Source of the DNA: Flagellimonas meridianipacifica
GTDB taxonomy: Bacteria; Bacteroidota; Bacteroidia; Flavobacteriales; Flavobacteriaceae
Assembly (NCBI RefSeq): GCF_003001695.1
Contig: NZ_PVYX01000002.1
Coordinates: 1,674,001 to 1,738,000 of the forward strand
DNA: 64,000 nucleotides
Reading direction: 5' to 3'
A model generated the notes under the pieces. That model was not told the origin of the DNA. It worked only from the letters and a program-made list of their open reading frames with translations, and searched no databases. Made by a program: the position numbers and the translations under genes. Shown here one piece after another: positions 1 through 8,428 of the stretch. Position 1 is the first letter of the stretch; the number at the start of each line of letters is the position of its first letter.

Positions 1-736
1 CTTTTTTGTCTCCTAGCTTGGCATAAATCAAAGATTGTCTCCTCATTACCCAATAAGCCTTATCATTCATGGAAACGGCTTTATCTATCCATTCCTTGGC
101 CTTGTTTAAATCTTTTCCCTCCTCATAATAGTAGGAAGCTGCAGCATACAATTCGCTGGCACTTGGTCCGGCCATTACTCTGGTGATACTCTCATCCGCC
201 TTTTTTGCAGTAGGAACTTCAAACTTTACTCCAACATATGCTTTCTCCCACATCAGTCCCAAGGTAGCTCCATTGTTATGAAGATCATCGATGGTTATAG
301 TAAAAGTTTCTATCGGAAACTCTATTGGAAATACTTCGGCGGTGGTTTTGGCTGCCACTTTACTGTCATCCCATTCTCTAGGTGTACCCCAGTTATTGGT
401 ATCAGAATAAAAAATAACCTCCCAAGAAGCTTTACCTGGTTTTGTATAAATGGCATAATCTCCTGCTTTAAGAGTTTGTCCATCCACAGTTACGTCATCA
501 CTGAAACTTACCATGGTGTTTTTATTGGCCCCTGTTCTCCACAACTTGTCATATGGAACAAGATTGTCGAAAACTGTCCTGCCCCTCATAGAGGGTCTAG
601 AATACTCCACAGTCACTTCTGTTAAACCAACCGTCTGGGTCATTTTTGAGAAAGGACTGGGTTGAGGTGTTTGCAGTTGTGCTTCCGCTGATAAACAAAG
701 CGTCAATGCAAACATGAATACAACGAATTTTTTCAT
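1..736 (-). CDS. DUF2911 domain secreted protein (3' end cut by window edge)
   Basis: The reading frame starts at an ATG at 736 and runs off the left edge without a stop, giving about 245 visible residues. It opens with a Sec signal peptide (MKKFVVFMFALTLCLSAEAQ). The body matches DUF2911 proteins of Bacteroidota, with the stretch SRPSMRGRTVF and the later WGTPREWDDSKVA segment. A helical, TPR-like tail follows (ASELYAAASYYYEEGKDLNKA). The function of the family is unknown; it is exported, probably periplasmic. A -7-like box (TAGTTTTG on the minus strand, 766-773) precedes it, without a clear -33 element. Confidence 0.85.
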   Translation of the reverse strand, partial: MKKFVVFMFALTLCLSAEAQLQTPQPSPFSKMTQTVGLTEVTVEYSRPSMRGRTVFDNLVPYDKLWRTGANKNTMVSFSDDVTVDGQTLKAGDYAIYTKPGKASWEVIFYSDTNNWGTPREWDDSKVAAKTTAEVFPIEFPIETFTITIDDLHNNGATLGLMWEKAYVGVKFEVPTAKKADESITRVMAGPSASELYAAASYYYEEGKDLNKAKEWIDKAVSMNDKAYWVMRRQSLIYAKLGDKK

Positions 737-859
737 TTGAAAGTGTTTTAGATTTGTTAGTGAAACAAAACTAAATATAATGCTAGGTTGGCTTTGTTAA
801 CAAACCCTTAAAAGGCGAACAGCGTTTCGATGAAATAAGGTCGAGAAACGTTCAGGAAT

Positions 860-944
860 CACTTAGAAAACACTTAGTACAAACCATAATACATTTTTGT
901 TTAATAATTTATATTTTTCTTTAAACAAAATAGATTTATCTTTG
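860..944 (+). promoter_or_regulatory. Promoter and operator-like repeats before the photolyase operon
   Basis: A -7 box TATCTTTG (937-944) matches the Bacteroidota TAnnTTTG consensus and ends 13 bases before the ATG at 958. Upstream lie two CACTTAG copies with an exact 11-bp period (860-866, 871-877) and an inverted repeat TTTGTTTAA / TTAAACAAA (896-904, 921-929). No good -33 TTTG is found at the right distance, so an activator is possible. The repeats are seen; their function is inferred. Confidence 0.4.
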
Positions 945-957
945 TAGAAAATCAGGT

Positions 958-1455
958 ATGCAACTCTATCAACTGCGGTCACGACAGGTATTTCCCATTT
1001 CCAAACAAGAAGCATGGGACTTTCTTTCCAACCCTGCAAATCTTAAAGTGATTACTCCAGAACACATGGGATTCCACATTTTGGATGGAGCGGATACCGA
1101 AATGTTCCCAGGGCAACTCATTCAATATATTGTAAAACCGTTTCCTTTCTATACTGTTAAGTGGGTAACAGAAATAACCCATGTTTCAAAGGGCAATTAT
1201 TTTGTGGATGAACAACGGTTTGGTCCCTACTCGCTGTGGCATCATAAACACTTTTTAAAAGAATTGGACAATGGTGTTGAAATGTTAGATGTTGTGGATT
1301 ACAAACTTCCTTTTGGCATTTTGGGGCAATTGATGCATCCATTTCTAGTCAAAAAAGAGTTGCAAAAAATATTTGCGTACCGGGAAGAAAAATTAACTGA
1401 ACTCTTTGGTACAGTGGAGGGCGAAACTCCCGTTCTTGAACTTAAATCAATATAA
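958..1455 (+). CDS. SRPBCC-family ligand-binding protein
   Basis: A 165-residue soluble protein with the SRPBCC/START-like helix-grip pattern: an N-terminal strand followed by ISKQEAWDFLSNPANLKVITPEHMGF, and a C-terminal helix (LVKKELQKIFAYREEKLTELF). Such proteins bind small hydrophobic ligands; the substrate is not evident. It is the first gene of a tight operon with an SDR oxidoreductase and a photolyase. That grouping recurs in light-responsive loci of flavobacteria, which suggests a role in light or oxidative stress. The start at 958 follows a TATCTTTG box closely, giving a very short leader. Confidence 0.8.
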   Translation: MQLYQLRSRQVFPISKQEAWDFLSNPANLKVITPEHMGFHILDGADTEMFPGQLIQYIVKPFPFYTVKWVTEITHVSKGNYFVDEQRFGPYSLWHHKHFLKELDNGVEMLDVVDYKLPFGILGQLMHPFLVKKELQKIFAYREEKLTELFGTVEGETPVLELKSI

Positions 1456-1456
1456 A

Positions 1457-2149
1457 ATGAAAAAAAACATAGTCTTGGTTGGTGGGTCTTATGGTATTGG
1501 ATATGAAGTGGCAAAACAAATGTCAGAATTCCATAATGTCTATGTAGCTTCCCGCACAAACGAATATCTCGAAAGGGAAAATATAAAGCACATTACGTTT
1601 GATGTACTAGCCGATGATTTATCGGCAATATCCCTCCCTGACACTATTGATGGTTTTGTTTTTTGTCCAGGATCCATCAATCTAAAGCCCCTGAAAATGC
1701 TGACTATTGATGCCTTTCGTCAAGACATGGAACTCAATTTTTTTGCTTTGGTCTCAGCGGTAAAAGCGATTCTTCCAAAAATGTCAGAAGGTGCCAGTAT
1801 GGTCTTTTTCAGTACAGTCGCAGTCAATACGGGAATGCCTTTTCACACAAGTGTATCATCTGCAAAAGGAGCCATTGAAGGTTTTGCGAAGTCCCTTGCA
1901 GCCGAAAATGCACCAAAAATTAGAGTGAACGTCATTGCACCTTCATTAGTTGACACACCTTTGGCCAAAAGGCTGTTGAACAATGACAAAAAGAAAGAGA
2001 TGATGGCAGCGCGGCATCCTCTGAAACGAGTAGGTAATGTAAATGATATCGCCAATATGGTCACCTTTTTATTGAATCCTGAAAACAGTTGGATTTCGGG
2101 TCAGGTTATTCAGATTGATGGCGGTATGTCCTCTTTAAATGTAAACTAA
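1457..2149 (+). CDS. Short-chain dehydrogenase/reductase (SDR)
   Basis: About 230 residues with the Rossmann NAD(P) motif near the N-terminus (LVGGSYGIGYEVA) and an SDR active-site region. The Ser/Lys part reads STVAVNTGMPFHTSVSSAKG, where the usual YxxxK Tyr is replaced by Ser (SSAKG), so catalysis may be altered. The C-terminal IDGGM segment is typical of the family. I chose the ATG at 1457 (MKKNIVLVGGSYGIG) rather than an in-frame start at 1406, because it places the nucleotide motif at the usual distance and clears the upstream gene. Its stop TAA overlaps the ATG of the photolyase by one base, indicating translational coupling. Confidence 0.85.
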   Translation: MKKNIVLVGGSYGIGYEVAKQMSEFHNVYVASRTNEYLERENIKHITFDVLADDLSAISLPDTIDGFVFCPGSINLKPLKMLTIDAFRQDMELNFFALVSAVKAILPKMSEGASMVFFSTVAVNTGMPFHTSVSSAKGAIEGFAKSLAAENAPKIRVNVIAPSLVDTPLAKRLLNNDKKKEMMAARHPLKRVGNVNDIANMVTFLLNPENSWISGQVIQIDGGMSSLNVN

Positions 2150-3453
2150 TGTCTAAAAAGCTGAACATTTTTTGGTTCAGAAGAGACCTGCGTTTGGACG
2201 ATAACGTTGGACTGTATCATGCCCTGCAATCTGAAAACGAGGTCTTGCCCATTTTTATTTTTGACTTCCACATTTTAGAGCGATTGCCAAAAGAGGATGC
2301 AAGAGTATCTTTCATTCATGGAGCGCTTCAAAAAATCAAAAAAGAGTTGAATCAAAAACATGGAAGTGATTTAGCTATTTATCACGGTAAGCCTGCAGAA
2401 GTTTTGTCCCAGCTTATCCGAAATTTCAATATTGATGCGGTTTTTACCAATCATGATTTTGAACCGTATGCCAGACAAAGGGATTCGGAAATAAAGAAGC
2501 TTCTGGAAGAACAAGGTATTGTTTTCAAGACTTTCAAGGACCAGGTCATTTTCGAAAAGGATGAAGTTGTCAAAGATGATGGAAAGCCATATGTAGTTTA
2601 CACACCTTATAAAAATCGATGGAAAGATATTTTCAATCCTTCCATACATTTAATAGACCATACCCCCAATTTTGATAATTTAGCGAGCTTACAAGATTTT
2701 CCAAATCCAAGCCTAAAAGATATTGGTTTTCTGCCTTCCAAAATCAAAGTCCCAGAGTACGTTGCTACCCCCAAGCTAATAAACAACTATGAAGCAACGC
2801 GCAACTTCCCTGCAATTAAGGAAGGAACTTCCAGACTAGGTCCCCATCTTCGTTTTGGAACAGTTTCCATTCGGAAAATGGTTAAAAAGGCTATTGCCGA
2901 AGAGAATGATGTTTTTTGGCATGAACTTATTTGGAGGGAGTTCTTTATGCAAATATTATGGCATTTTCCCCATACTATTGATAAGGCTTTTAAACCCAAA
3001 TACGATCGCATTGAATGGAGAAACAATGAGGAAGAATTTGAGCTTTGGAAAAATGGCCAGACCGGATACGCCTTAGTGGACGCCGGAATGCGGGAACTCA
3101 ATGCTACTGGATATATGCACAATCGCGTAAGAATGTTAGTCGCCAGTTTTTTATGCAAACACCTTCTCATAGATTGGCGATGGGGTGAGGCTTATTTCGC
3201 TGAAAAACTCTTGGATTACGAACAGGCGAGCAATGTGGGCAATTGGCAATGGGCATCAGGAAGTGGTGTGGATGCAGCGCCATATTTTAGAATTTTCAAT
3301 CCCATGACCCAAGTGGATAAATTTGACAAACAAAAGGAGTATATCAATACTTGGGTTCCAGAATTACAAGAACTTACATACCCCAATAAGATGGTGGACC
3401 ATAAAATGGCAAGGGAACGCTGTCTTAGCACTTACAAAACAGCTCTCGAATAG
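2149..3453 (+). CDS. phrB: Cryptochrome/class I deoxyribodipyrimidine photolyase
   Basis: A 434-residue flavoprotein that repairs UV-induced cyclobutane pyrimidine dimers using blue light. The N-terminal antenna domain starts with FWFRRDLRLDDNVGL. The FAD-binding C-terminal half carries TSRLGPHLRFGTVSIRK, WHELIWREFF, TGYMHNRVRM and WQWASGSGVDAAPYFRIFNP, all signature regions of class I photolyases including Trp residues of the electron-transfer chain. Its length is a little short of E. coli PhrB. It is the third gene of the SRPBCC-SDR-photolyase operon. A cryptochrome-like signalling role cannot be excluded, but the motifs favour repair. Confidence 0.92.
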   Translation: MSKKLNIFWFRRDLRLDDNVGLYHALQSENEVLPIFIFDFHILERLPKEDARVSFIHGALQKIKKELNQKHGSDLAIYHGKPAEVLSQLIRNFNIDAVFTNHDFEPYARQRDSEIKKLLEEQGIVFKTFKDQVIFEKDEVVKDDGKPYVVYTPYKNRWKDIFNPSIHLIDHTPNFDNLASLQDFPNPSLKDIGFLPSKIKVPEYVATPKLINNYEATRNFPAIKEGTSRLGPHLRFGTVSIRKMVKKAIAEENDVFWHELIWREFFMQILWHFPHTIDKAFKPKYDRIEWRNNEEEFELWKNGQTGYALVDAGMRELNATGYMHNRVRMLVASFLCKHLLIDWRWGEAYFAEKLLDYEQASNVGNWQWASGSGVDAAPYFRIFNPMTQVDKFDKQKEYINTWVPELQELTYPNKMVDHKMARERCLSTYKTALE

Positions 3454-3536
3454 GACTTTTTTAGTACTTTTAGGTATTCTGGTGAACCATAACTTATATG
3501 GTGACCTGTTTTATAGCTAACTTCAACTCACTCTCC

Positions 3537-4964
3537 ATGAAAAAGTTCACTCTCCTAGCGGTAGGTGTTTTAACACTCACCGCAGTTCAAGCCCAAAAAT
3601 TGAGCTCCACCAAAAAAGCCGTTATTGCTTCGGTAGAAGCGCATAAGGAAAATCTTATTAAAATAAGTGACTCTATTTGGTCCTATGCAGAGACAGCTTT
3701 CAATGAATCTAAGTCTGCCGAAGTCTTGGCGGCTTATGCCGAAAAAAACGGTTTAAAGGTAACACGTGGAGTGGCCGATATCCCAACAGCTTTCACAGCG
3801 ACATACGGCTCTGGCAAACCCGTAATCAGTGTTTTGGGTGAATTTGACGCCCTCCCAGGACTTTCCCAGAAAACTGAACCCACAAAGAATCCTATCACAG
3901 TTGGTGCTCCCGGACATGGTTGCGGACACAATTTGTTCGGAGCAGCCAGTTTAGGAGCTGCTATTGCCATAAAAGAGCAGATTGAAGCAGGTAAGCTCAA
4001 GGGAACCGTTAAGTTTTTGGGGACGCCTGCCGAGGAAAAATTCTTTGCCAAGGTATGGATGGTTGAGGCCGGCCTATGGGACGATGTAGACGTCAATATA
4101 AGCTGGCACCCAGGTGCTAACACTGAAGCAAGTGTGCAAACCGGCTTATCCTTAATTGATTTTATTGTGGAATTCTATGGACAAGCGGCCCACGCATCAT
4201 CTGACCCATGGAACGGTCGTAGTGCTTCGGATGCTCTGGAACTATATACTACCGGAATAAATTATTATCGGGAGCATATCAAACCTACCTCTCGTATCCA
4301 TTATCATATACAAGATGGTGGTCAAGTGGTGAACGTTGTTCCGGATTACTCCAAAATTTGGGTTCGCGTTCGCGATCCAAAAAGAAAAGTGATGCTCCCC
4401 ACCTATGAGCAAGTTAAGAAAATGGCCGAAGGGGCTGCCATCATGGCAAACGTCGATTATAAAATTTCTTTGGTTTCCGGTATTTACGAAACTTTGGTAA
4501 ATAGAGCCGGAGGAGAAATCATGCAGAAAAACCTAGAGCTTCTAGGTCCTATTAGTTATACCGAGGAAGAAGTATTGTTTGGGAAAGGTATTCAAAAGGC
4601 AACGGGAAAAGAAGAAGTAGGTATGGATAGCTCGATTGAACCTCTTAGAGAAACAGAAAAAAATCCTGGTGGCGGCTCCACAGATGTAGGAGACGTAAGC
4701 TGGAATGTCCCGAACATTAATTTACGGGTAACCACTGCTCCCAAAGGAACTCCCTGGCATTCATGGGCGGTGGTTGCCTGTGGTGGTATGAGTATTGGGC
4801 ATAAAGGGATGGTGTATGCTTCAAAAGCTATGGCCATGACGATGGCCGATCTTTTCGAAAACCCCAAACTCGTGGCCAAAGTGAAGGAAGAGTTCAAAAC
4901 AAGAAAAGGTGATGAAAAGTATGAAGCCATGATTGATGGACCACCACCCATAGGTAGCAACTAA
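3537..4964 (+). CDS. Secreted M20-family amidohydrolase (AbgB-like)
   Basis: A 475-residue protein with a Sec signal peptide (MKKFTLLAVGVLTLTAVQAQ). The ATG at 3537 is preferred to an in-frame start at 3498 because it begins exactly at this signal sequence. M20 metallopeptidase features are visible: GEFDALPG, a metal-site region GHGCGHNLFGAASLGAA, a glutamate pair in GTPAEE, and the dimerisation domain with AAHASSDPWNGRSA. It is most like p-aminobenzoyl-glutamate hydrolase subunit B and related amidohydrolases. The substrate is probably an amide or acyl amino acid taken apart in the periplasm. It stands alone between the photolyase and the next secreted protein. Confidence 0.88.
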   Translation: MKKFTLLAVGVLTLTAVQAQKLSSTKKAVIASVEAHKENLIKISDSIWSYAETAFNESKSAEVLAAYAEKNGLKVTRGVADIPTAFTATYGSGKPVISVLGEFDALPGLSQKTEPTKNPITVGAPGHGCGHNLFGAASLGAAIAIKEQIEAGKLKGTVKFLGTPAEEKFFAKVWMVEAGLWDDVDVNISWHPGANTEASVQTGLSLIDFIVEFYGQAAHASSDPWNGRSASDALELYTTGINYYREHIKPTSRIHYHIQDGGQVVNVVPDYSKIWVRVRDPKRKVMLPTYEQVKKMAEGAAIMANVDYKISLVSGIYETLVNRAGGEIMQKNLELLGPISYTEEEVLFGKGIQKATGKEEVGMDSSIEPLRETEKNPGGGSTDVGDVSWNVPNINLRVTTAPKGTPWHSWAVVACGGMSIGHKGMVYASKAMAMTMADLFENPKLVAKVKEEFKTRKGDEKYEAMIDGPPPIGSN

Positions 4965-5005
4965 CCCTGCTTAAAACAACAATAAACAAACTCAATTAGA
5001 AATTC

Positions 5006-5890
5006 ATGAAGAAGTATGGTTTGCTGTGCATTTTTTGCATGGCTTTGAGTATACATGGGCAAGAAAACTATCTTTCTTTTTTTGATGGACTTATCGGAAA
5101 AACCTGGAAAGCCGAAGGGAATTGGGGTGATGGTTCAAAATTCAGTCAAGAAATAACTTTTGAGTATGTTTTGGACGGTACTTTGGTGATTGCCAAATCC
5201 AAAGGTTTTACTGACAAGGAACAAACCAAGTTTGGAAATAGAAATCATGGTATTCGAAAATACAACCCCGAGACAAAAGCTATTGAGTTTTGGGAATTCG
5301 ATGTTTTTGGTGGATTAACCAAGGGAACCGTAACAACTGAAAATAGAAATATTGTTTATTCATATCGCTATGGAGAATCCATAGTCACTGATATGTGGGA
5401 ATATATCGATGAGAATACCTATAATTTCAAGGTTGGCAACTATGTAGATGGATATTGGAAGCAAGTATATCTTTCCACCCAGTTTATAGCTGAGCCCATT
5501 CAAAAGGAACCTTTTGAGTTCGACCATCAATCATTAGTGGTCACCCAGTTGATGAAAACTGGGGACTTTTACAGGGATGTGTTTGGTTTTGAAGAAATCC
5601 CACATCCAGAACGCAAACCAGGATTTCGATGGTTCAAGATGTACGGAAATTCTCAGTTGCACCTGATAAAGAAAGATGTTGTTGAGTTTAAAAAAGATAA
5701 AAGCATTCACCTATGTTTAGCCACTGAAGACCTAGAAAGCTTTATAGAAAAACTTATGGGAAAACAGATTACATTTTACGATTGGCCTGGAAATCTAAAC
5801 TCCGTTACGCATCGGGCCGATGGAGTAAAACAAATCTACATTCAAGACCCTGAAGGATATTGGATAGAAATAAATGACGCCCAGCATTAA
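5006..5890 (+). CDS. Secreted lipocalin-like (DUF1579-type) plus VOC domain protein
   Basis: A 294-residue protein with a signal peptide (MKKYGLLCIFCMALSIHGQ). Residues about 20-165 look like a lipocalin-like, DUF1579-type beta domain (GKTWKAEGNWGDGSKF, FEYVLDGTLVIAKS). Residues about 172-292 form a glyoxalase/VOC domain (DHQSLVVTQLMKTGDFYRDVFGFEEI, ending IQDPEGYWIEI). VOC proteins often use a metal site on paired beta-alpha-beta-beta-beta modules. The exported fusion is unusual and the substrate is unknown. Its stop overlaps by four bases the stop of the convergent outer-membrane protein gene. Confidence 0.7.
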   Translation: MKKYGLLCIFCMALSIHGQENYLSFFDGLIGKTWKAEGNWGDGSKFSQEITFEYVLDGTLVIAKSKGFTDKEQTKFGNRNHGIRKYNPETKAIEFWEFDVFGGLTKGTVTTENRNIVYSYRYGESIVTDMWEYIDENTYNFKVGNYVDGYWKQVYLSTQFIAEPIQKEPFEFDHQSLVVTQLMKTGDFYRDVFGFEEIPHPERKPGFRWFKMYGNSQLHLIKKDVVEFKKDKSIHLCLATEDLESFIEKLMGKQITFYDWPGNLNSVTHRADGVKQIYIQDPEGYWIEINDAQH

Positions 5891-7158
5891 AAATATTGTC
5901 CAATTCCAAAGACAATTCCATTCGTGCCGTCTTCTGAAACACCTAGTCCGTAATCCAATCTAAATACGGCATTGAAAATTCGCTTGTGAATAAATCGGAC
6001 GCCAATACCGGGAAACACTCGCACATTATTCCCGGAAAAAAGCTCGGAAAAGCTCTCTCCTGGATTTCTCCATGTTCCGGCATCCACAAATGCATTCCCC
6101 TGAAAAGCAAACCATCCTTTTTCATAAAAAGTATGACGGTATTCTGTATTCAAAACAATCGCGGCAGTACCTCTATCCACAGTATTTCCTACTCCACGTA
6201 TATTTAACTGGTTATCTAAAGTGAAAGGAGCAAAAGGTGAATCTTCATTTCCAAACGCCGTAGCTAGGCGTAATCTTGAGGCCCAATTACCCTTTTCTTT
6301 TACTTTTTTATAGTAGATAAAGTCATTTCGTAGTGAAACAAAGTCTCCTAGAAATGTTTCGGCCTCTTCATCACCATCCAAAAACGTGAAGTATTGTGCG
6401 GTAAACTCATTGTTGATTCCGTCAATGTACTGATAATCAATATCCACATTGATGTGTCTATAGAAAGCCCTATAGGCCAATCTGTCTGCTTCAAGGGAAA
6501 ATGGACCCCCTGGAACGGGGTCCTCACCTATAAAGTTGTAGGATTCTGATACCAGACTCGCCCCTACCTCTGCCTCGTTGTGAAAGTCAAAGGAAAAAAT
6601 AAGATTTCCTTCTATTGATTTGCTGTTAAATCGATAATCCTTGGTCCCTTCGGTAAAGAAAACAGGTTCTTGGGTCGTTTGGTCCTGATAGCTAAATCCA
6701 ACCCCGAGTTTATCACTGAACAGAAAGGGATGTTCATAAAAAAAGCCATAGGAATCAAAGACGTCCCGTGCGTAAAAACCTCCTATCAATTGATTGTTGC
6801 CCAAAAAATTGAACTCAAAAACTGAAAGCCTAAATGCAAAATCCCCATTATTAGCGGTGGAAATTCTTAGTCCTGGAATGATAGTGAAGTTTTCAACTAT
6901 CTCATAGTTCACAATCGTTCTTCCATCTTTTTCTTCAAAAGAATAAGACGCACTGGCAATACCCGGCAATCTCTTCAATCGCTCTATATCCGTATTGATT
7001 TTCAAGGTATCAAAAACGCTGTTTGGCTTTACCTTGACCAACCTTCGAAGAAACCGTTCTTTGGTACGTTTTAAGCCAGAAAAACCTAAACTATCTATAG
7101 TACCCTGAGAAAATGTGACTGAAGATACCAATAGGAAAAGTAGGAGAATCTTTTTCAT
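5887..7158 (-). CDS. Short BamA/TamA-like Omp85 outer membrane protein
   Basis: A 423-residue protein with a signal peptide (MKKILLLFLLVSSVTFSQG), one POTRA-like region (about residues 22-90: FSGLKRTKERFLRRLVKVKP, then a strand with YEIVENFTIIPG), and a C-terminal 16-strand-type beta-barrel region. It ends in Phe (FGIGQYF), as outer membrane proteins that use the BAM machine do. The RGVG stretch and GIGVRFIHKR resemble surface-antigen barrels. It is far shorter than BamA (five POTRA domains), so it is probably a TamA/patatin-linked type Omp85 protein rather than the essential BamA. Partner and substrate are unknown. Confidence 0.75.
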   Translation of the reverse strand: MKKILLLFLLVSSVTFSQGTIDSLGFSGLKRTKERFLRRLVKVKPNSVFDTLKINTDIERLKRLPGIASASYSFEEKDGRTIVNYEIVENFTIIPGLRISTANNGDFAFRLSVFEFNFLGNNQLIGGFYARDVFDSYGFFYEHPFLFSDKLGVGFSYQDQTTQEPVFFTEGTKDYRFNSKSIEGNLIFSFDFHNEAEVGASLVSESYNFIGEDPVPGGPFSLEADRLAYRAFYRHINVDIDYQYIDGINNEFTAQYFTFLDGDEEAETFLGDFVSLRNDFIYYKKVKEKGNWASRLRLATAFGNEDSPFAPFTLDNQLNIRGVGNTVDRGTAAIVLNTEYRHTFYEKGWFAFQGNAFVDAGTWRNPGESFSELFSGNNVRVFPGIGVRFIHKRIFNAVFRLDYGLGVSEDGTNGIVFGIGQYF

Positions 7159-7295
7159 GGAATTTACATGTGATGTTGATTATGACGTTTGTCATCGGCA
7201 TTCCATACATTTTCTTAACACTTTTTGGGAATATGTGCTCTTATCAAAATCGAAATAGATACTATTTATCTTTATTTTTAAATAAAATCTATACT

Positions 7296-8300
7296 ATGTC
7301 CGATGCAGTTCTTCAAACTTTTCCCCTAGGCTTTCCCTGGCAAACACAAGACCCTTTTTTATTTTGTGTATACCATTTGGACCATTATCCAAAAGGGGAA
7401 GAAAACATGGGCCCGGACCCTAAACTTTTAGAAGGCAGGAATATCGGAAATGACTTCACAATCAAGGATGGATGGCGAATGTATCATGGAAACACTATTC
7501 CCGGGTTTCCGTATCATCCGCATAGAGGTTTTGAAACTATTACCATTGTGAATAAAGGATATTGCGACCATTCAGATTCTTTGGGCGCGGCAGGACGTTT
7601 TGGTAACGGAGATGTGCAATGGATGACTGCAGGAAGGGGTGTACAACATTCTGAAATGTTTCCTCTTTTAAATCAGGACTCTGATAACCCTCTGGAACTG
7701 TTCCAAATATGGCTCAACTTGCCGAAGAAGGACAAGTTTGTAGAACCACATTTTAAGATGCTTTGGCATGAGGACATTCCAATTATTGAAGAAGAGCATG
7801 CCGTAATCAAGGTAATTGCCGGGAACTATAAAGGAACAGCGGCCAACGACCCCGCTCCTAATTCCTGGGCATCCCAAAATGAAAATGAAGTGGCTATCTG
7901 GAACATCCATGTTGATGCAAATTCAGAATATGTACTTCCCAGTTCAAAAACACTGGTTACACGAACCCTATATTTTTACGAAGGAGATGAAATACACATC
8001 GGGGAACGAAAAGTAAATCCAAATTTTGGAATTGCTTTGGATCCCTCCCAAGAGGTTTCCATTAAAATAGCACATGAGAAAGCGCATTTTCTGTTGCTCC
8101 AAGGAAAACCTATTGATGAACCAGTGGCAAAATATGGCCCATTTGTAATGAACACACAGGAAGAAATCCAAAATGCCATGGATGAATATCGTCTCACTCA
8201 ATTTGGTGGTTGGCCCTGGCCCTATCCTGATAACGTTCATGAAAAAGAGAAAGGTAGGTTTGCTCAGTATCCGGATGGAAAACTTGTTGAGAAAGATTAA
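7296..8300 (+). CDS. Pirin family protein
   Basis: A 334-residue cupin-fold protein. The N-terminal cupin contains the pirin metal region (HPHRGFETITIVNKGYCDHSD, then GDVQWMTAGRGVQHSEMF), with His and Glu residues placed to bind a metal. The C-terminal pirin domain carries a FGPFVMNT-like stretch (KYGPFVMNTQEEIQNAMDEY). Bacterial pirins include quercetinases and redox regulators; which applies is unclear. I chose the ATG at 7296 (MSDAVLQTFPLGFPW) over an in-frame start at 7170, since the extra N-terminus is a low-quality hydrophobic stretch lying in the promoter region shared with the divergent Omp85 gene. Confidence 0.88.
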   Translation: MSDAVLQTFPLGFPWQTQDPFLFCVYHLDHYPKGEENMGPDPKLLEGRNIGNDFTIKDGWRMYHGNTIPGFPYHPHRGFETITIVNKGYCDHSDSLGAAGRFGNGDVQWMTAGRGVQHSEMFPLLNQDSDNPLELFQIWLNLPKKDKFVEPHFKMLWHEDIPIIEEEHAVIKVIAGNYKGTAANDPAPNSWASQNENEVAIWNIHVDANSEYVLPSSKTLVTRTLYFYEGDEIHIGERKVNPNFGIALDPSQEVSIKIAHEKAHFLLLQGKPIDEPVAKYGPFVMNTQEEIQNAMDEYRLTQFGGWPWPYPDNVHEKEKGRFAQYPDGKLVEKD

Positions 8301-8428
8301 TGATTGGAAGAACTGTTAGTCAGATAAAATCGAGAGCCCTTTCCTTATGCTTTAAATAAACTACTCCCTACTTTATGGAAAACCCATAGTTTTGTTCTAG
8401 GTTTTCCTTATATTATTGTTGAAACTGC

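Noticed and set aside
278-625. A 115-codon open frame on the plus strand.
   Set aside because: It lies wholly antisense to the clear DUF2911 coding region, with an unlikely amino-acid composition and no family match.
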